A stretch of 64,000 bases of DNA from Apium graveolens (Eukaryota; Streptophyta; Magnoliopsida; Apiales; Apiaceae). A model generated the notes under the pieces. It searched no databases. It was not told where the DNA came from and saw nothing but the letters and a program-made list of their open reading frames with translations. A program made the position numbers and the translations under genes. The stretch spans positions 1 through 64,000 of the forward strand of contig NW_027417105.1 of NCBI RefSeq assembly GCF_009905375.1, read 5' to 3'. Position 1 is the first letter of the stretch; each line of letters opens with the position of its first letter. Below, piece after piece: positions 11,789 through 22,720 of the stretch.

Positions 11789-12599
11789 AGAGCCAATCAC
11801 CCATATATCTAATACCCATGGAACTAGTGTGACCATCGTGCTTCTGCTGCGACAAGCCTTTGGTCAATGGGTCTGCAATGTTATCATTTGTGTGCACTTT
11901 ACATATGTGTATATCACCCCTTTCATTAATCTCTCGAATAAGGTGAAATCTCCTGAGTATATATTTAGCCCGGGAGTGTGATCTAGGTTCTTTAGCCTGT
12001 GCAATGGCTCCATTATTATCGCAGTATAGATCAATGGGATCTGCGATCGATGGAACCACTCCCAAACCAGAAATGAACTTTCGAATCCAAACGGCCTCCT
12101 TAGCTGCTTCACAAGCTGCAATGTACTCAGCCTCCATTGTAGAATCAGCTACTGTTTCTTGCTTTGAACTCTTCCAGCTTACAGCACCTCCGTTTAGACA
12201 AAACACAAAACCAGACTGTGATATAGTATCATCTCTGTATGTTTGGAAACTTGCATCAGTGTAACCTTTTACAACGAGTTTCTCTTCTCCTCCATACACC
12301 AAGAATGAATCTTTAGTTCTTTTCAGGTACTTAAGAATATTCTTAACTGCCGTCCAGTGACCTTCACCCGGATTAGACTGGTATCTGCTCGTCATGCTCA
12401 AAGCATACGAGACATCTGGGCGAGTACATACCATTGCATACATGATAGATCCAATTACTGAAGCATATGGAACTTTATTCATGTGGTCCTTCTCATCCAA
12501 TGATTTCGGACACTGGTCCTTAGAGATCGTTATCCCTTGAGACACGGGGACATCCCCTTTTTGTATTTTGCATTCCAAAACGATGCAAAACCTTATCAA
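11787..12599 (-). pseudogene. Copia RT C-terminal part and RNase H, fragment (copy 1)
   Basis: An open frame of 270 codons. It covers the RT tail (VPYASVIGSIMYAMVCTRPD) and the copia RNase H, with KGYTDASFQT, the [20 protein letters not shown] block, YCDNNGAI and the C-terminal [19 protein letters not shown]. It ends just before the polypurine tract, as expected for the pol terminus. It is out of frame with the preceding RT piece because of a 2-base deletion near 12548-12552 that copy 2 lacks. The first few residues are therefore frame-shifted noise. Confidence 0.9.
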
Positions 12600-13617
12600 T
12601 GTATGTGCTCTGACTTAGACCGATCATCCTTCTAGATCTTTCTCTATAGATCCTTATTCCTAGAATGTAGGATGCCTCTCCTAAGTCTTTAATGGAGAAA
12701 TTGCTCCCTAACCAAGTCTTAACAACCTTTAGAGAAGGTATGTCATTCCCCATTAGTAGTATATCATCAACATATAGTACTATGAATGCCACATAGCTCC
12801 CACTAACCTTCCTGTAAACACACGGTTCATCTTCATTTTGAACAAAGCCATACTCTGTGACTATTTCATCAAAACGGATATTCCATCTCTTAGAGGATTG
12901 CTTCAATCCATAAATGGATCGACGCAATTTACATACCTTGCCAGCATTCCTTGGATCGACAAAACCCTCAGGTTGTGTCATGTACACATTCTCTTCAAGG
13001 CTTCCATTAAGGAAAGTTGTTTTGACATCCATTTGCCAGATTTCATAATCATGGAATGCTGCAATGGCAAGTAAAATCCTTATAGACTTGACCATAGCCA
13101 CTGGTGAGAAAGTTTCATCATAGTCAATACCATGAATTTGTTTGAAACCTTTTGCAACCAGCCCAGCTTTATAGGTCTGAACATTTCCATCCATGCCCTT
13201 TTTCTTCTTAAAAACCCATTTGCACCCTATGGGTTTTACCCCTTCAGGTGGATCAACCAAAGTCCATACTTGGTTTTCGTACATGGAATCTATCTCAGAT
13301 TTCATGGCTTCAAGCCATCTTTTAGAGTCTGGACTGTTCATAGCATCTTGGTATGTGAGAGGCTCATCTTCATCTATGAGCATCAAATCACCACACTGAA
13401 TCATGAGAAATCCATATCTCTCTGGCTCATGGCGAAATCTACCAGATCTACGAACAACCTGTGTTTGTTGAGCATTATCATTATTCTGCTCTTGTTCCAC
13501 TTCAGGTTTAATGTTATTTTGCGGTTCTCGATCTTCATCGAGATCTATAGTTCTCCCACTATTTCTTTTAGAAACAAAATCTCTTTCCATGAAGACAGCA
13601 TCTCGAGCAATAAACAC
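12520..13617 (-). pseudogene. Copia reverse transcriptase fragment (copy 1)
   Basis: An open frame of 365 codons. It contains the linker after integrase, then the RT core: WTLVDPPEGVKPIGCKWVFK, GIDYDETFSPVAMVKSIR, the MDVKTTFLNGSLEE block, GLKQSSKRWN, and the catalytic LYVDDILLMGN. The catalytic Asp pair is intact. Copy 2 has Ala where this copy has Thr in MDVKTAFLNG, and Ala is the usual residue. The frame ends at a copy-1-specific 2-base deletion near 12550. Upstream it is separated from integrase by a TAA shared with copy 2. Confidence 0.92.
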
Positions 13618-13713
13618 TTTCTGCTCAGAAGGACTATAAAAATAATACGCCTTTGTTTTATTAGGGTATCCTACAAAAATGCACTCTTCGGATTTAGGTC
13701 CAAGCTTGTCAGA

Positions 13714-14364
13714 TTATTGACGTTTCACAAACGCCTTACATCCCCAAACTTTCATAAAGTTCATGCCTGACCGTTTCTCTTTCCATATCTCATATGGAGT
13801 CTTTTGAACCTTCTTAGTAGGAACACGGTTAAGTGTGAAAGCCGCTGTTTCTAGAGCGTAACCCCAGAAACTAATTGGAAGATCTGCATGACTCATCATC
13901 GATCGCACCATGTCTAACAAGGTGCGATTTCTCCTCTCTGAAACTCTATTCCATTGAGGTGTTCCTGGCGGAGTGAGTTGTGATACAATACCACACTCTT
14001 TCAAATACTCTCTCAATTCGGTGCTTAAGTATTCACCCCAACGATCGGATCGTAAGATCTTAATACTTGCATCTCCGCCAATTTGCTTCTCTACTTCAAC
14101 CTTGTATTCTTTAAATTTTTCAAAAGAATCGGATTTGTTCTTCATAAGATATACATATCCATATCTACTGAAATCATCAGTAAATGTTATAAAGTAGTAG
14201 TAGCCTCCTCTAGCCATTACACGCATTAGGCCACATACATCACTATGTATTAGCTCCAGACGTTTAGTGGCCCTTTGACCCTTACCAGTGAAAGGGGCTT
14301 TAGTCATCTTACCAAGCAAACAAGATTCGCATTCTTCGTATGATTCAAAATCAAACTTATCCAA
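13714..14364 (-). pseudogene. Copia integrase fragment (copy 1)
   Basis: An open frame of 216 codons. It shows ECESCLLGKMTKAPF (end of the zinc-binding region) and the catalytic core, with LELIHSDVCGLM (first Asp), ILRSDRWGEYLS (second Asp; the usual N-G of copia elements is R-W here) and TPQWNRVSERRNRTLLDMVR (Glu region, SERRN). The TPQWN block with E in RVSERRN is standard for Ty1/copia. The frame ends at a TAA (13716-13714) after KAFVKRQ, shared with copy 2. Upstream a single extra T near 14413, found only in this copy, breaks the link to the gag-pre-integrase domain. Confidence 0.9.
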
Positions 14365-14398
14365 GTATCCATCCTTATGTAATTTGGATATGCGTTTC

Positions 14399-14992
14399 TC
14401 ATTTATGTGGTCCTAGACGACAATGCCAGAGGTATGTTTGATTTGAGTCATTCATTTTAAGTCGCTTATTTTCTATATTACAGACAGGGTTATCTAAATC
14501 AAGAACATATAAACCATTAAATAAACGCGCAACACCATAGGTTAAATCATTCAAAGCAAAAGAGCAACTGTTGTTCTTTATTGTAAATGAAAAACCTTTC
14601 TTATCCAAACAAGAAACAGAAATAATGTTTCTGCGAATCGCAGGCACGTAAAAACAGTCTTCTAGTTCTAAAACAAGCCCAGAGGGCATAGATAAATAAT
14701 AAGTCTCTACAGCTAAAGCAACAACTTTTGCTCCATTGCCTACTCTTAGGTCCACTTCTCCCTTAGCCAAAGTTCTACTTCTCTGCAGGCCCTGCACATT
14801 TATACAAATGTGAGAAGCACATCCAGTATCAAATACCCAAGATGTAGAAATAGACAAATTGACTTCTATAACATAAATACCTGATCCAGAAATCTGAACT
14901 GCTTTCTTTTTCTTTAGATCCTCCAAGTAAATTGGACAGTTTCTCTTCCAGTGACCATCTTTCTTACAGTAGTGACATTCACCCTTGGCCAC
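14399..14992 (-). pseudogene. Copia zinc knuckle, protease and pre-integrase fragment (copy 1)
   Basis: An open frame of 197 codons. It begins just before a CCHC zinc knuckle (CHYCKKDGHWKRNC), followed by the aspartic protease motif (WVFDTGCASHIC) and the gag-pre-integrase domain ending near YLWHCRLG. The true frame continues upstream without a stop into the lysine- and proline-rich end of gag. In copy 1 a one-base insertion near 14413 puts HINEKRI out of frame. Copy 2 retains it in frame. Confidence 0.9.
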
Positions 14993-15106
14993 ACCACCTT
15001 TAGGCTTTAAAGCCTGTTTGGGACCTGACTTTGGCTTGGGTGTAGAATCAGATCCAATCTTCTTCTTACCCTTCCATTTGCCCTTCCCTTTGGCCTTACC
15101 TTTATT

Positions 15107-15746
15107 TCACACCATCAGTATGAGAGCAGGTTCAGCTGTCTTCATGTTGGTCTCATATGTTCTCAACATATGCAACAATTCAGTAGGTGTTTTGTCAAAT
15201 TCATTCATATTGTAGTTCACAACAAACTGAGTGAATTTGTTGTTCAAAGAATTCATGATTAGGTCAATACCAGTTTCCGGACCAATCGGGAAACCCAAAG
15301 TTTCAAGGTACTCAATGTAACCAATCATCTTCAGAACATGTGGGCCAACTGGTTCACTCGCCCCTTGTTTGCAATTAAAAAGTGACTTACTCATGTTGAA
15401 CCTTTCTTGACGAGTTTGGCTTGCAAACATGCTTTGTAAGTGCTCATTGATAGTATATGCATCAATATGCACATGCTGTCTTTGAAGCTCAGCACTCATA
15501 GTTGCCAACATAAGACATGCAACATCATTTGCATCATTCTCATCCCTTGTGCGTGTTGCTCGTTCATCAGCAGTAGCACCCTCTGGAAGGGGGGCCTGGA
15601 GGAGGAATATCAATGACATGAAGCTTGCGCTCCTACCTGAGGACAATCCTCAAATTTCTCTGCCAGTCTAGGAAGTTGTTTCCTCCTGTCAGCTTATCCT
15701 TCTCAAGGATTGAACGTACGGATAGTGTGTTTGTGTTGTTTGCCAT
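15107..15746 (-). pseudogene. Copia gag, broken (copy 1)
   Basis: The likely start is the ATG at 15746-15744 (MANNTNTLSVRSILEKDKL), followed by the conserved LTGGNNFLDWQRNLRIVLR. An in-frame TAG at 15635-15633 replaces the next codon. A frameshift in the C-rich run near 15590-15600 then moves the frame to the 15646-15107 piece, which carries the gag core (LQSMFASQTRQERFNMSKSL, DKTPTELLHMLRTYE). That piece stops at a TGA (15109-15107), after which the same frame resumes with the basic NKGKAKGKGKWKGKKK region. The TAG, frameshift and TGA are shared with copy 2. Confidence 0.88.
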
Positions 15747-17579
15747 TACTCAGTATCTACAATAATAAAAGCGCAAAATAAACATTAGATTGTCTGAGTT
15801 AAAATTTTATGTTCATATGATTATGATATATTCGTAATATATCTCCCACTATTTTTTTTATCAAATTAATAGCCCTAACTATTAATTCGGAAAGTATATC
15901 CCATAAATCTTTCTAGTGAGCCAAGATCAATATTTCCTCATGTTCTAAGTCAACCACTGGTATCCTTAAAACATGATTATTTAGGTAGACAACAGTTGTC
16001 AATTATATCATATATAATTCTTGGATAATTTGGTGAACAACAATTGATCTTATCTATCTAATAGATTTTTAACCAAACTCTATGCTTCTAAGTTCATAAT
16101 AGTTGAATATAACCGTTTATATTCACCTTATTATGATGACTCAGTTAAGTTAGACCCAATGATACAACGTCCGAATATAACCGTTTATATTCGTTGCATT
16201 TCACCATGATATATAGGAGTCCCCTGCCACTGACAGCCCTTCCCCTTATCGATCTAGGATTTAATGAGTGTTCATTCATTGGAAAGCATCTGATTAAAAC
16301 TTAATATTTTTACTTAGGGATTTTTAATTTAGAACGATCATGATCTCATCATAAAGAGATTCCCAATTTTTCCTTTAATAAAATACTTCAAATCAATACT
16401 CGTCAATGGTTTGATTTCCAGGTAGTGGTGGAGTCACATCGGTCTCGCTTAAAACCCACAGCCTTACAAGTTCTATGAACCCGTTGTTGACAAAATTGCC
16501 CCATGTCAGAAATAAAGAAAATTCGTATTTTATTCCGTGTTTCATAAACACGAGAATCTCATCATCGTTTGTTAATTTTAAATCTTGAGTCATTACAGAT
16601 TTTATCTTGTTTAAAGGCATGGCATGGGTGATGTATCTAATACATAAATGCATCATTAATCTAATTAAAACATGCATTTTCTACTCTACACATACTATTT
16701 ATACATCATATGAAAAGTACGTAAAGTAAACGTGCAATAGTTATGGCCCAATCCTATGTGATCTATTCAGGCTAATGAAAAGATCAAGGTCAATCTATGG
16801 TGTAAAAATAACTATTACATATGTCTTCTCTATTGCTTCCATTATCTCCTTGGCCTCCATAGGATGCCTTCTCTTTCCCTTGTCCTTCTTGGATGTTACA
16901 TTAAGAATTATATTAATGAACTTACAAAAGAACTCGAGTGACATTCGAGATAAAACAACTACATATAGAAAACGACATGCAAGTCATATTTATTACAAAC
17001 CAAAAGAATAAACCATTACAACTAAGGTCTTAAGGCCATAACTATGCACCATGCTCAAGTAACCATTAAAGAACATGATAGATCATATAAAGATGACATA
17101 CTATTTATCACTTATCATGATCCAATCAAGAATAATAAATAAGTAAAGCATATGTCATAAGCATAAATTAAAAACGAAACCCTAAGGACGCGGATCGACC
17201 TAAGCATATGGCGGAAATTTTTGCAAAATCAAGTATCAGAATACTAGAAAAACATGTATCAGAATACTATTCCAGAAGCATGTATCAGAATACTATTCCA
17301 GAAGCATGTATCAGTATACACACGATCCATATCCCAGTTACCAAAAACGTGTATCAGTATACATATTTTAAGATATCGCATACATATGAGTTATGGCAGA
17401 TCTTAAACATACTAGTATCATCATATAGATCATTAACAGATTCATCATATCATTCATATAACATAACTGTTATCATGGCAGACTCATATAACATAACTGT
17501 TATCATGGCAGACTCATCACACATGCATACTTGTAAAAATACAGTAAACACGTAACCAAATCAGCCCCTTATACACGTA
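15747..17579 (-). other. Copia untranslated leader, 1.8 kb, with two short tandem repeats
   Basis: The stretch between the primer-binding site and the gag start has no convincing ORF. The 94-codon frame at 16393-16677 has no recognisable domain. It includes a 26-bp unit repeated twice plus a partial third copy (17253-17278, 17279-17304, then 17305 on) and a 30-bp unit repeated twice (17454-17483, 17484-17513). The phrase GAATATAACCGTTTATATTC, nearly palindromic, occurs twice near 16105 and 16173. Only 15747-16107 is also visible in copy 2. Confidence 0.75.
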
Positions 17580-17591
17580 GCTCTGATGCCA
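17580..17591 (-). other. Copia primer-binding site (initiator tRNA-Met type)
   Basis: In element orientation this reads TGGCATCAGAGC. It differs by one base from the TGGTATCAGAGC complement of plant initiator tRNA-Met that is normal for Ty1/copia. It is one base from the visible LTR end. Confidence 0.85.
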
Positions 17592-17592
17592 T

Positions 17593-18872
17593 TGATGTAC
17601 TAGCCTCCTTCTTGATGATCTGAATTGCCTCTGCCTCTCTTTTCTGCTAGGGTTTTCTTAAAAAACGCACAAGCCTCTTTAACCTCTCATTATCTATTTA
17701 TAATGACTGATTAAAAAGGCCCATAATAGCAAAGCCCAACCCTAGTAGGTATTGGATTAAATAATAAAAACGAATTTCTATTATTTAATTAATAACTAAG
17801 TCATACTTAATTATTATGGGAAAAAACATTCCTTTTAATTCGAATTTATATTATCTCAATTAAGTCTTACTTAATTATAATAAAATTCAAATAATCATCA
17901 ATTAATTTAAATCCATAATTTAAATTAACTATTCCATTAAGTGCTCTATTTGTGCGACCCTATAGGCTATTATTTAATTGGCAATAATTTTATTCTCTAA
18001 TAAAATTATAAACAATTAGCGGTATCTAGTAATACATCATTGTTACCCAATTAAACAATAATTAAATCGTGATTAGATAAAACCTTTCGTGATTAATATT
18101 TTTCGTGTAATATAATCCCTTTAACCATACATATTATAGATTAAACTCGAGGCATGTATTTAGTCATCATCTTCAACATTTAATCCAGGTTTACTTGATC
18201 CATGAGTAGATTATCGAGACAAATCATTATTTGAGCATGGACCATGCTTTTATAATCTCACTCAATCAAGAGGCCAATAATATCTCTCCTAATTATAGGA
18301 GGGTTAAATCCTTTATCTATCATTCATATTTCTCATACGACTCATGATATACCCGATGTCCACTTTTATCATCACCCGATCAAAAGTAACTTTTAATGTA
18401 GTCAAAGTATATTAATCCTCGTATAGAAATATAATGATTTCAAGCCAAAGGATCGTTACACCATTATCACTGTGAGTCTTTCTTATGACTTTATTAAACA
18501 TGAAGAATCTCACTGTGGGTCTGTCCAGTACCATGTACTCTCACATGTACCTATGTATTGACTTTAGTATCCCCATACTTATAACCAATGAGATGTGGTT
18601 ATCTTGTCAAACAACATACTAGTCTATCTGTGTATTATTATTGTCCTATATAATAATACTCGACTAGGGACCTTTAAGAATATGATATATTATATAATCT
18701 CAAGTTCAAGTCATGTACTTAAACTATACAATTTGTATCATGATTCTAAGGACATTTATTATGCTAACAAAATATCGCAGTAATTAAGGTCATAATAAAT
18801 ACATTTATTGAATGATCAACTGACATAAAGATAAAAGAATAATGTATTGCCTCTAGGGCACCTACACTAACA
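17593..18872 (-). repeat. Copia 5' LTR, 1280 bp, probably lacking about 251 bp at its 3' end (copy 1)
   Basis: The right end is TGTTAG (element orientation) next to the GCTTT target-site base run. The left end is next to the primer-binding site. Copy 2's 3' LTR continues 251 bp further, to a typical copia terminus (ends in CCCAACA in element orientation) next to the target duplication. I therefore infer that this 5' LTR lost its last 251 bp, joined at a TG shared by both ends. The alternative is that TGATGTACTAG is a true LTR end and copy 2 carries extra flanking DNA. Confidence 0.82.
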
Positions 18873-19163
18873 GCTTTGGCTTTGTCAATTAAAGAGCACA
18901 AAAATTCAACTTTTGCTCATCTGAAATAAGACAGATAGAGAATTACTATCTCCGTATGACCAGATTATGCATATTTTTCCTTTTTTGGGAATTCTCAATC
19001 ATTCATAACTTATTTATTCCATCTTATTGGTTAGTGTCACAATAAAGTCAGTATGGGACACTGACCAATAAGATGAAAGAAATAGGTTATGAATAATTGA
19101 GAGTCCCCAAACAGAAAAACATGCATAATCCACTCATACGGAGATAGTCCTTCTCTATCTGTC

Positions 19164-19541
19164 TTATTTCAGATGAGCGACATTTAAACCTAAGTGATTA
19201 TCTAAATCATTGATTTTTTCTTTCTTTTCCTCGATCCGATCTGTAGCTTCCTTTGACTTAGCTCTAAGTTCATCCCGCATCTCCTTTATTGATAGCAATT
19301 TCACTACATGATCACCTACTACATTGACATGAAACCCATTATATTCCAATTCATGAAGGATTTCCACCGTATCCTCTAAAATGTTTTTTGGGTCATCAGG
19401 TTGTAAGATGCATGTTTTTTGAACAACATTGACAAAGTCAACCATTAAAGTTATCGTCGAACCTTCACGAGAACCGCCTTTTTCTAAGATTAAGGTTTGA
19501 AATCGTGGATTTTGGGGAAACATGTCAAATGCCTGCATCAA
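19164..19541 (-). pseudogene. Coiled-coil coding fragment in second foldback
   Basis: An open frame of 125 codons, homologous to 4674-5135. It has FQTLILEKGGSREGSTITLM, LQPDDPKNILEDTVEILHEL, FHVNVVGDHVVKLLSIK and a charged coiled-coil tail (EEKKEKINDLDNHLG). It ends earlier than its relatives. It sits in a foldback arm like every other copy. Family not recognised; probably a captured gene fragment. Confidence 0.45.
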
Positions 19542-19882
19542 TACTCTTCCAGAGTGGGCTTTTCTTAATAAATGTTAAAATATGATCATTATATTGAGAT
19601 GATCGGATAACAATATCTTGCCGAAAATATGTAGTGCATTGATTAACTTTCCTCCCTTGTGAGGTGCCTGCATCAACAAAAAGTGTATTACAAAAAACTT
19701 CTACACATGTGTGCAAGGCCTTCAATATGATACTAGCTAACTTATTATATCAAAATTCGATGAAATACATTGTGATGGTGAGAAAACAAAATCTTGAGTA
19801 CAACTTATTGTACATTGGTCCACAAATAAAAATTGAATAAATAAGTAATAACATTTTATGTGAAAACGGTTTTTAATATGTA

Positions 19883-19912
19883 CAGTAGCTTACTTGTAGT
19901 ATGAGCAGCAGT
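19883..19912. other. Empty (pre-insertion) version of the hAT target site
   Basis: Reads GTAGCTTACTTGTAGTATGA without interruption. In foldback 1 the same text is split by the hAT element into GCTTACTTGTAAT and CTTGTAGTATGAG. This shows CTTGTAGT was present once before insertion and confirms the 8-bp duplication. A second, slightly diverged empty site lies near 22150-22175. Confidence 0.85.
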
Positions 19913-20329
19913 CTTCATAGCTTTAAACCGTATGGAGAGAGGTCATCGTCTGACATATTTTAGGGAAACCAAAATGCAGACATTTCTTATTCTTTCAGTA
20001 AAGCATCATTTTCATCAAACTCTCTTATTTTTCAGCACTAGGGTCTTCATTATGAGGTACACAAATAGTTATTAATTTAAATAAAAGCTAAACAGAAATG
20101 ACCACTTACCAACAAAGAGTTAACAATAAGTTCTATATGAACACAAACTTACTTGTTAAAACAAGGGTCTTGAGTGTTTCAAACCATTTGGAGAGAGGGT
20201 CATGATCGAGCAATTTCAATGGTGGTACAAGGAGGGTGGACTTTTCCCCTTCTTTCATAGAGATTTTTCCTAGACAGCATGCAAAATTATTATGAGGTAA
20301 TGATTTCAAATCCAGAGGTTAATCGTACT

Positions 20330-21270
20330 CTGTCAACTTTACATAGTAGCTAATGATAGTGGTAAGTTTTACTACATACATATTTTGTACCTTGAGTTGC
20401 AGACAGAGGGTGTATAGGGTTCTTGATGGATTTCTTCTTCTTCCTTTTTTTGAACACACATTTTCTTCGTTTCAACTAGACTTTATTCTACAATAAACGT
20501 CTAAATTTTTTTCTAAAAAATTGTTGGGATTATAATAAAAAATTATATTAATTTCGAAATTTGAGTGAATTAGGTACTTTTTAAAACACAAATTGTGCCA
20601 TGACCTATGTGTTGGTATGTTCGACATTTAATTTATAACTAAAAAATGTATAGAGCTTATACTCGAATTTTAAATAGAAAATTATATAGATGGTATGTAT
20701 AACTCAATATCTATTTAAAAATATTGAGAAATAAATATATATATATATATATATGTATATATATGTGTGTGTATTTATGTGTTACTCTAATTTCTAATTA
20801 TCATATCATAGATTTCAATACATAAAATTGAACAAATTAAAATATAACAAGTTATGAAATAATGTACAAAGTGAAAATAATATATGTAGATCATGAGGTC
20901 TTTACATTTCACCAATTAAAAATAAACAAGTTATGAAATAAAGTAGAAAGTGAAATTGTATCATTTAGAAGACATGGATAATGGTGTGGAAATTGGGGTA
21001 AATGTGTCGGGGACTTTTGTTTTTGGGGAAAGTGTGTGTCGATGAGGGAGAGAGGTGGACGAGAATGACACATCTGTCAATGTGTGTTTATAAACATACC
21101 ACAAAATTTATATGCGTAAAAAATCTTATTCATTTTATAAAATAGAAAAGGAACATTATACTAATTATAATTATTATATAAAAATTAACTATGTATAAAA
21201 TTCTAATGGATTAAATAGGGTAAAATTGAATAATATTTTTAAAGAAAAAGATTAATATAGTAAATTGTTG
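20330..21270. repeat. Repeat-family DNA with TA/TG microsatellite, no gene
   Basis: Colinear with 8700-9700 of the first block but diverged. Includes a TA run near 20733-20765 followed by GTGTGTGTAT, the CTAATTATCATATCATAG phrase, the GACATGGATAATGGTGTGG phrase and about 100 bp of repeat A (21160-21260), where it breaks off into the next foldback. Confidence 0.6.
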
Positions 21271-22720
21271 TAGAATGAAGTCTCAGTTCAAAAAGATGAA
21301 AATGTGTGTTTAAAAAAAGGAAAGAAGAACCCATCAAGAACCCCACGTATAGACCTTCCATCTACAACTCAAGGGGTAAAACTTAACACCATCATTAGCT
21401 ACCTCGTCATCTAGCATTTATTTTACCTCATAACAATTTTGCATGTTGTTTAGGAAAAATCTTTATGAAAGAAGAGGAAAAGTCCACCATTGCTAGATGA
21501 TGAAACTCTCTCCAAATGGTTTGATACACTCAAAACCGCTGTTTTAACAAGTAAGTTAGTATTCATATAGAACAATTTGTTAACTATTTGTTGGACAGTG
21601 GTCATTTCTGTTTAATTTTTATTTAAATTGATAGCTATTTGTTTACCTTGTAATTAAGACCCTGGTGCTGAAAAAATGAGAGAGTTGGATGAAAGTGATG
21701 CTTTGCACATTTCGGTTTCCCTTAAATATGTCTGATGATGAACCTCTCTCCATGTGGTTTAAACCTATGAAGAGTGCTGCTCATACTACAAGTAACTAGT
21801 GTACATATTAAAAATTGTTTTCAAACTAAATGTGATTACTTTTTATTATATTTTTAATTGTGGACCAATGTACATTATATTATAGTGAATTTTTGTTTTA
21901 TGACCATTGCAATGTATTTATCCTCATTAGACTTTTGATATAATAAGTTAGCTAGTGTCATAATGAAGGCCTTTCTCACATAACAGTTTTTTGTGACACT
22001 AGCTAACTTATTATATTAAAATTCTACGGAGGATCAATACATTGTGATGGTGAGAAAACAAAATCTTGACTACAATTATTGTACATTGGTCCACAAATAA
22101 AAATTGAATAAAAATAAATTATATTTCATGTGAAAACTGATTTTGATATGTACACTAGCTTATTGTAGTATGAGCCACAGTCTTTATAGCTTTAAACCAT
22201 ATGGAGACAGGTGGTCGTCTAACATATTTTATGGAAACCAAAATGTGGACATTTCTTATTCTTTAGCAAAGCATTATTTCCATCAAACTCTCTTTCTTTT
22301 TGAGCACCATGGTCTTAATTAGGAGGTAAACAAATAGTTATTAATTTAAATAAAAACTAAACAAAAATGACCACTTACCAACAAAGAGTTAACAATAAGT
22401 TCTATATGAACACTAACTTGTTAAAACTGTAGTCTTTAGTATTTCAAATCATTTGGAGAGGGGTCATAATCGAACAATTTCAATGGTGGTACAAGGAGAT
22501 GGGACTTTTCCCCTTCTTTCATAAAGATTTTTCCTAAAGAGCATGCAAAATTATTATGAGGTAAAATAGATGCTAGATGACTAGGTAGCTAATGATGGTG
22601 GTAAGTTTTACCACATACACATTTTATACCTTGAGTTGCAGACGAGGGCATATACGGGGTTCTTGATGGAGTTCTTCTTCTTCCTTTTTTTTAGCACACA
22701 TATTCTTCTTTTTCAACTAG
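21270..22720. mobile_element. Third foldback unit, without coding fragment
   Basis: The arms meet at 21941-21960 and 21994-22013, which form a perfect 20-bp inverted match across a 33-bp loop. Outward, the left arm (about 21270-21940) mirrors the right arm (22014-22720). The mirrored text includes the AAATGTGGACATTTC/GGTTTCCCTTAAAT block, the ACAAAGAGTTAACAAT block and the TTCTTCTTCC block near the outer ends. Unlike foldbacks 1 and 2 it lacks the coiled-coil fragment, so it is either an internally deleted derivative or an older form. Confidence 0.65.

Larger units (their letters stand above)
1..16107 (+). repeat. Large direct duplication, copy 1 (right part still visible)
   Basis: This segment is colinear with 45903-64000. 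The offset is about 45858 around 3.7-4.3 kb, 45840 across the hAT element, 45832 near 11.1 kb and 47890-47893 in the copia element. Small indels shift the offset by a few bases, and one jump of about 2058 bp is a deletion in this copy at 11144. Both copies carry the same insertions with the same ends and the same older stop codons, so the block was duplicated after those insertions. The left limit lies outside the window. Confidence 0.95.
11145..18872 (-). mobile_element. Ty1/copia LTR retrotransposon, defective, 3' LTR truncated (copy 1)
   Basis: A minus-strand element. Its 5' LTR is on the right (17593-18872), followed leftwards by a primer-binding site, a long leader, gag-pol in the order gag, protease, integrase, RT, RNase H (copia order), a polypurine tract, and a truncated 3' LTR (11145-11772). 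The right flank 18873-18877 reads GCTTT. The matching left flank survives only in copy 2 (GCCTT, 58127-58131), giving a 5-bp target duplication with one mismatch. gag and pol are broken by several stops and frameshifts. The lineage within copia was not resolved. Confidence 0.95.
18873..20330. mobile_element. Right half of a second foldback element (copia target)
   Basis: Starts exactly at the copia right end and matches 4343-5426 and then 8284-8700. The fold centre is near 19047 (GGTTAGTGTCAC / GGGACACTGACC arms). The left half is represented by 57898-58131 in copy 2 and is deleted from copy 1, so the copia element inserted inside the left arm close to the centre. This copy has no hAT element at the position where foldback 1 carries one. 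Confidence 0.7.

Noticed and set aside
13132..13770. 212-codon plus-strand frame (and its copy 2 twin at 61034-61663)
   Set aside because: It is antisense to copia RT and linker, which match known motifs; the plus-strand translation has no domain.
16393..16677. 94-codon minus-strand frame as a small copia gene
   Set aside because: Located in the leader between the primer-binding site and gag, with no recognisable domain and unremarkable length for A+T-rich DNA.
17593..18872. Taking 1280 bp as the true copia LTR length
   Set aside because: The target duplication and the CCCAACA terminus only fit the 1531-bp version seen in copy 2, so the shorter form is explained as a deletion. Kept as an alternative in the LTR entry.
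20733..20765. TA/TG-rich run considered as a promoter or origin
   Set aside because: It is a simple microsatellite that recurs in all copies of the repeat family, with no associated gene.
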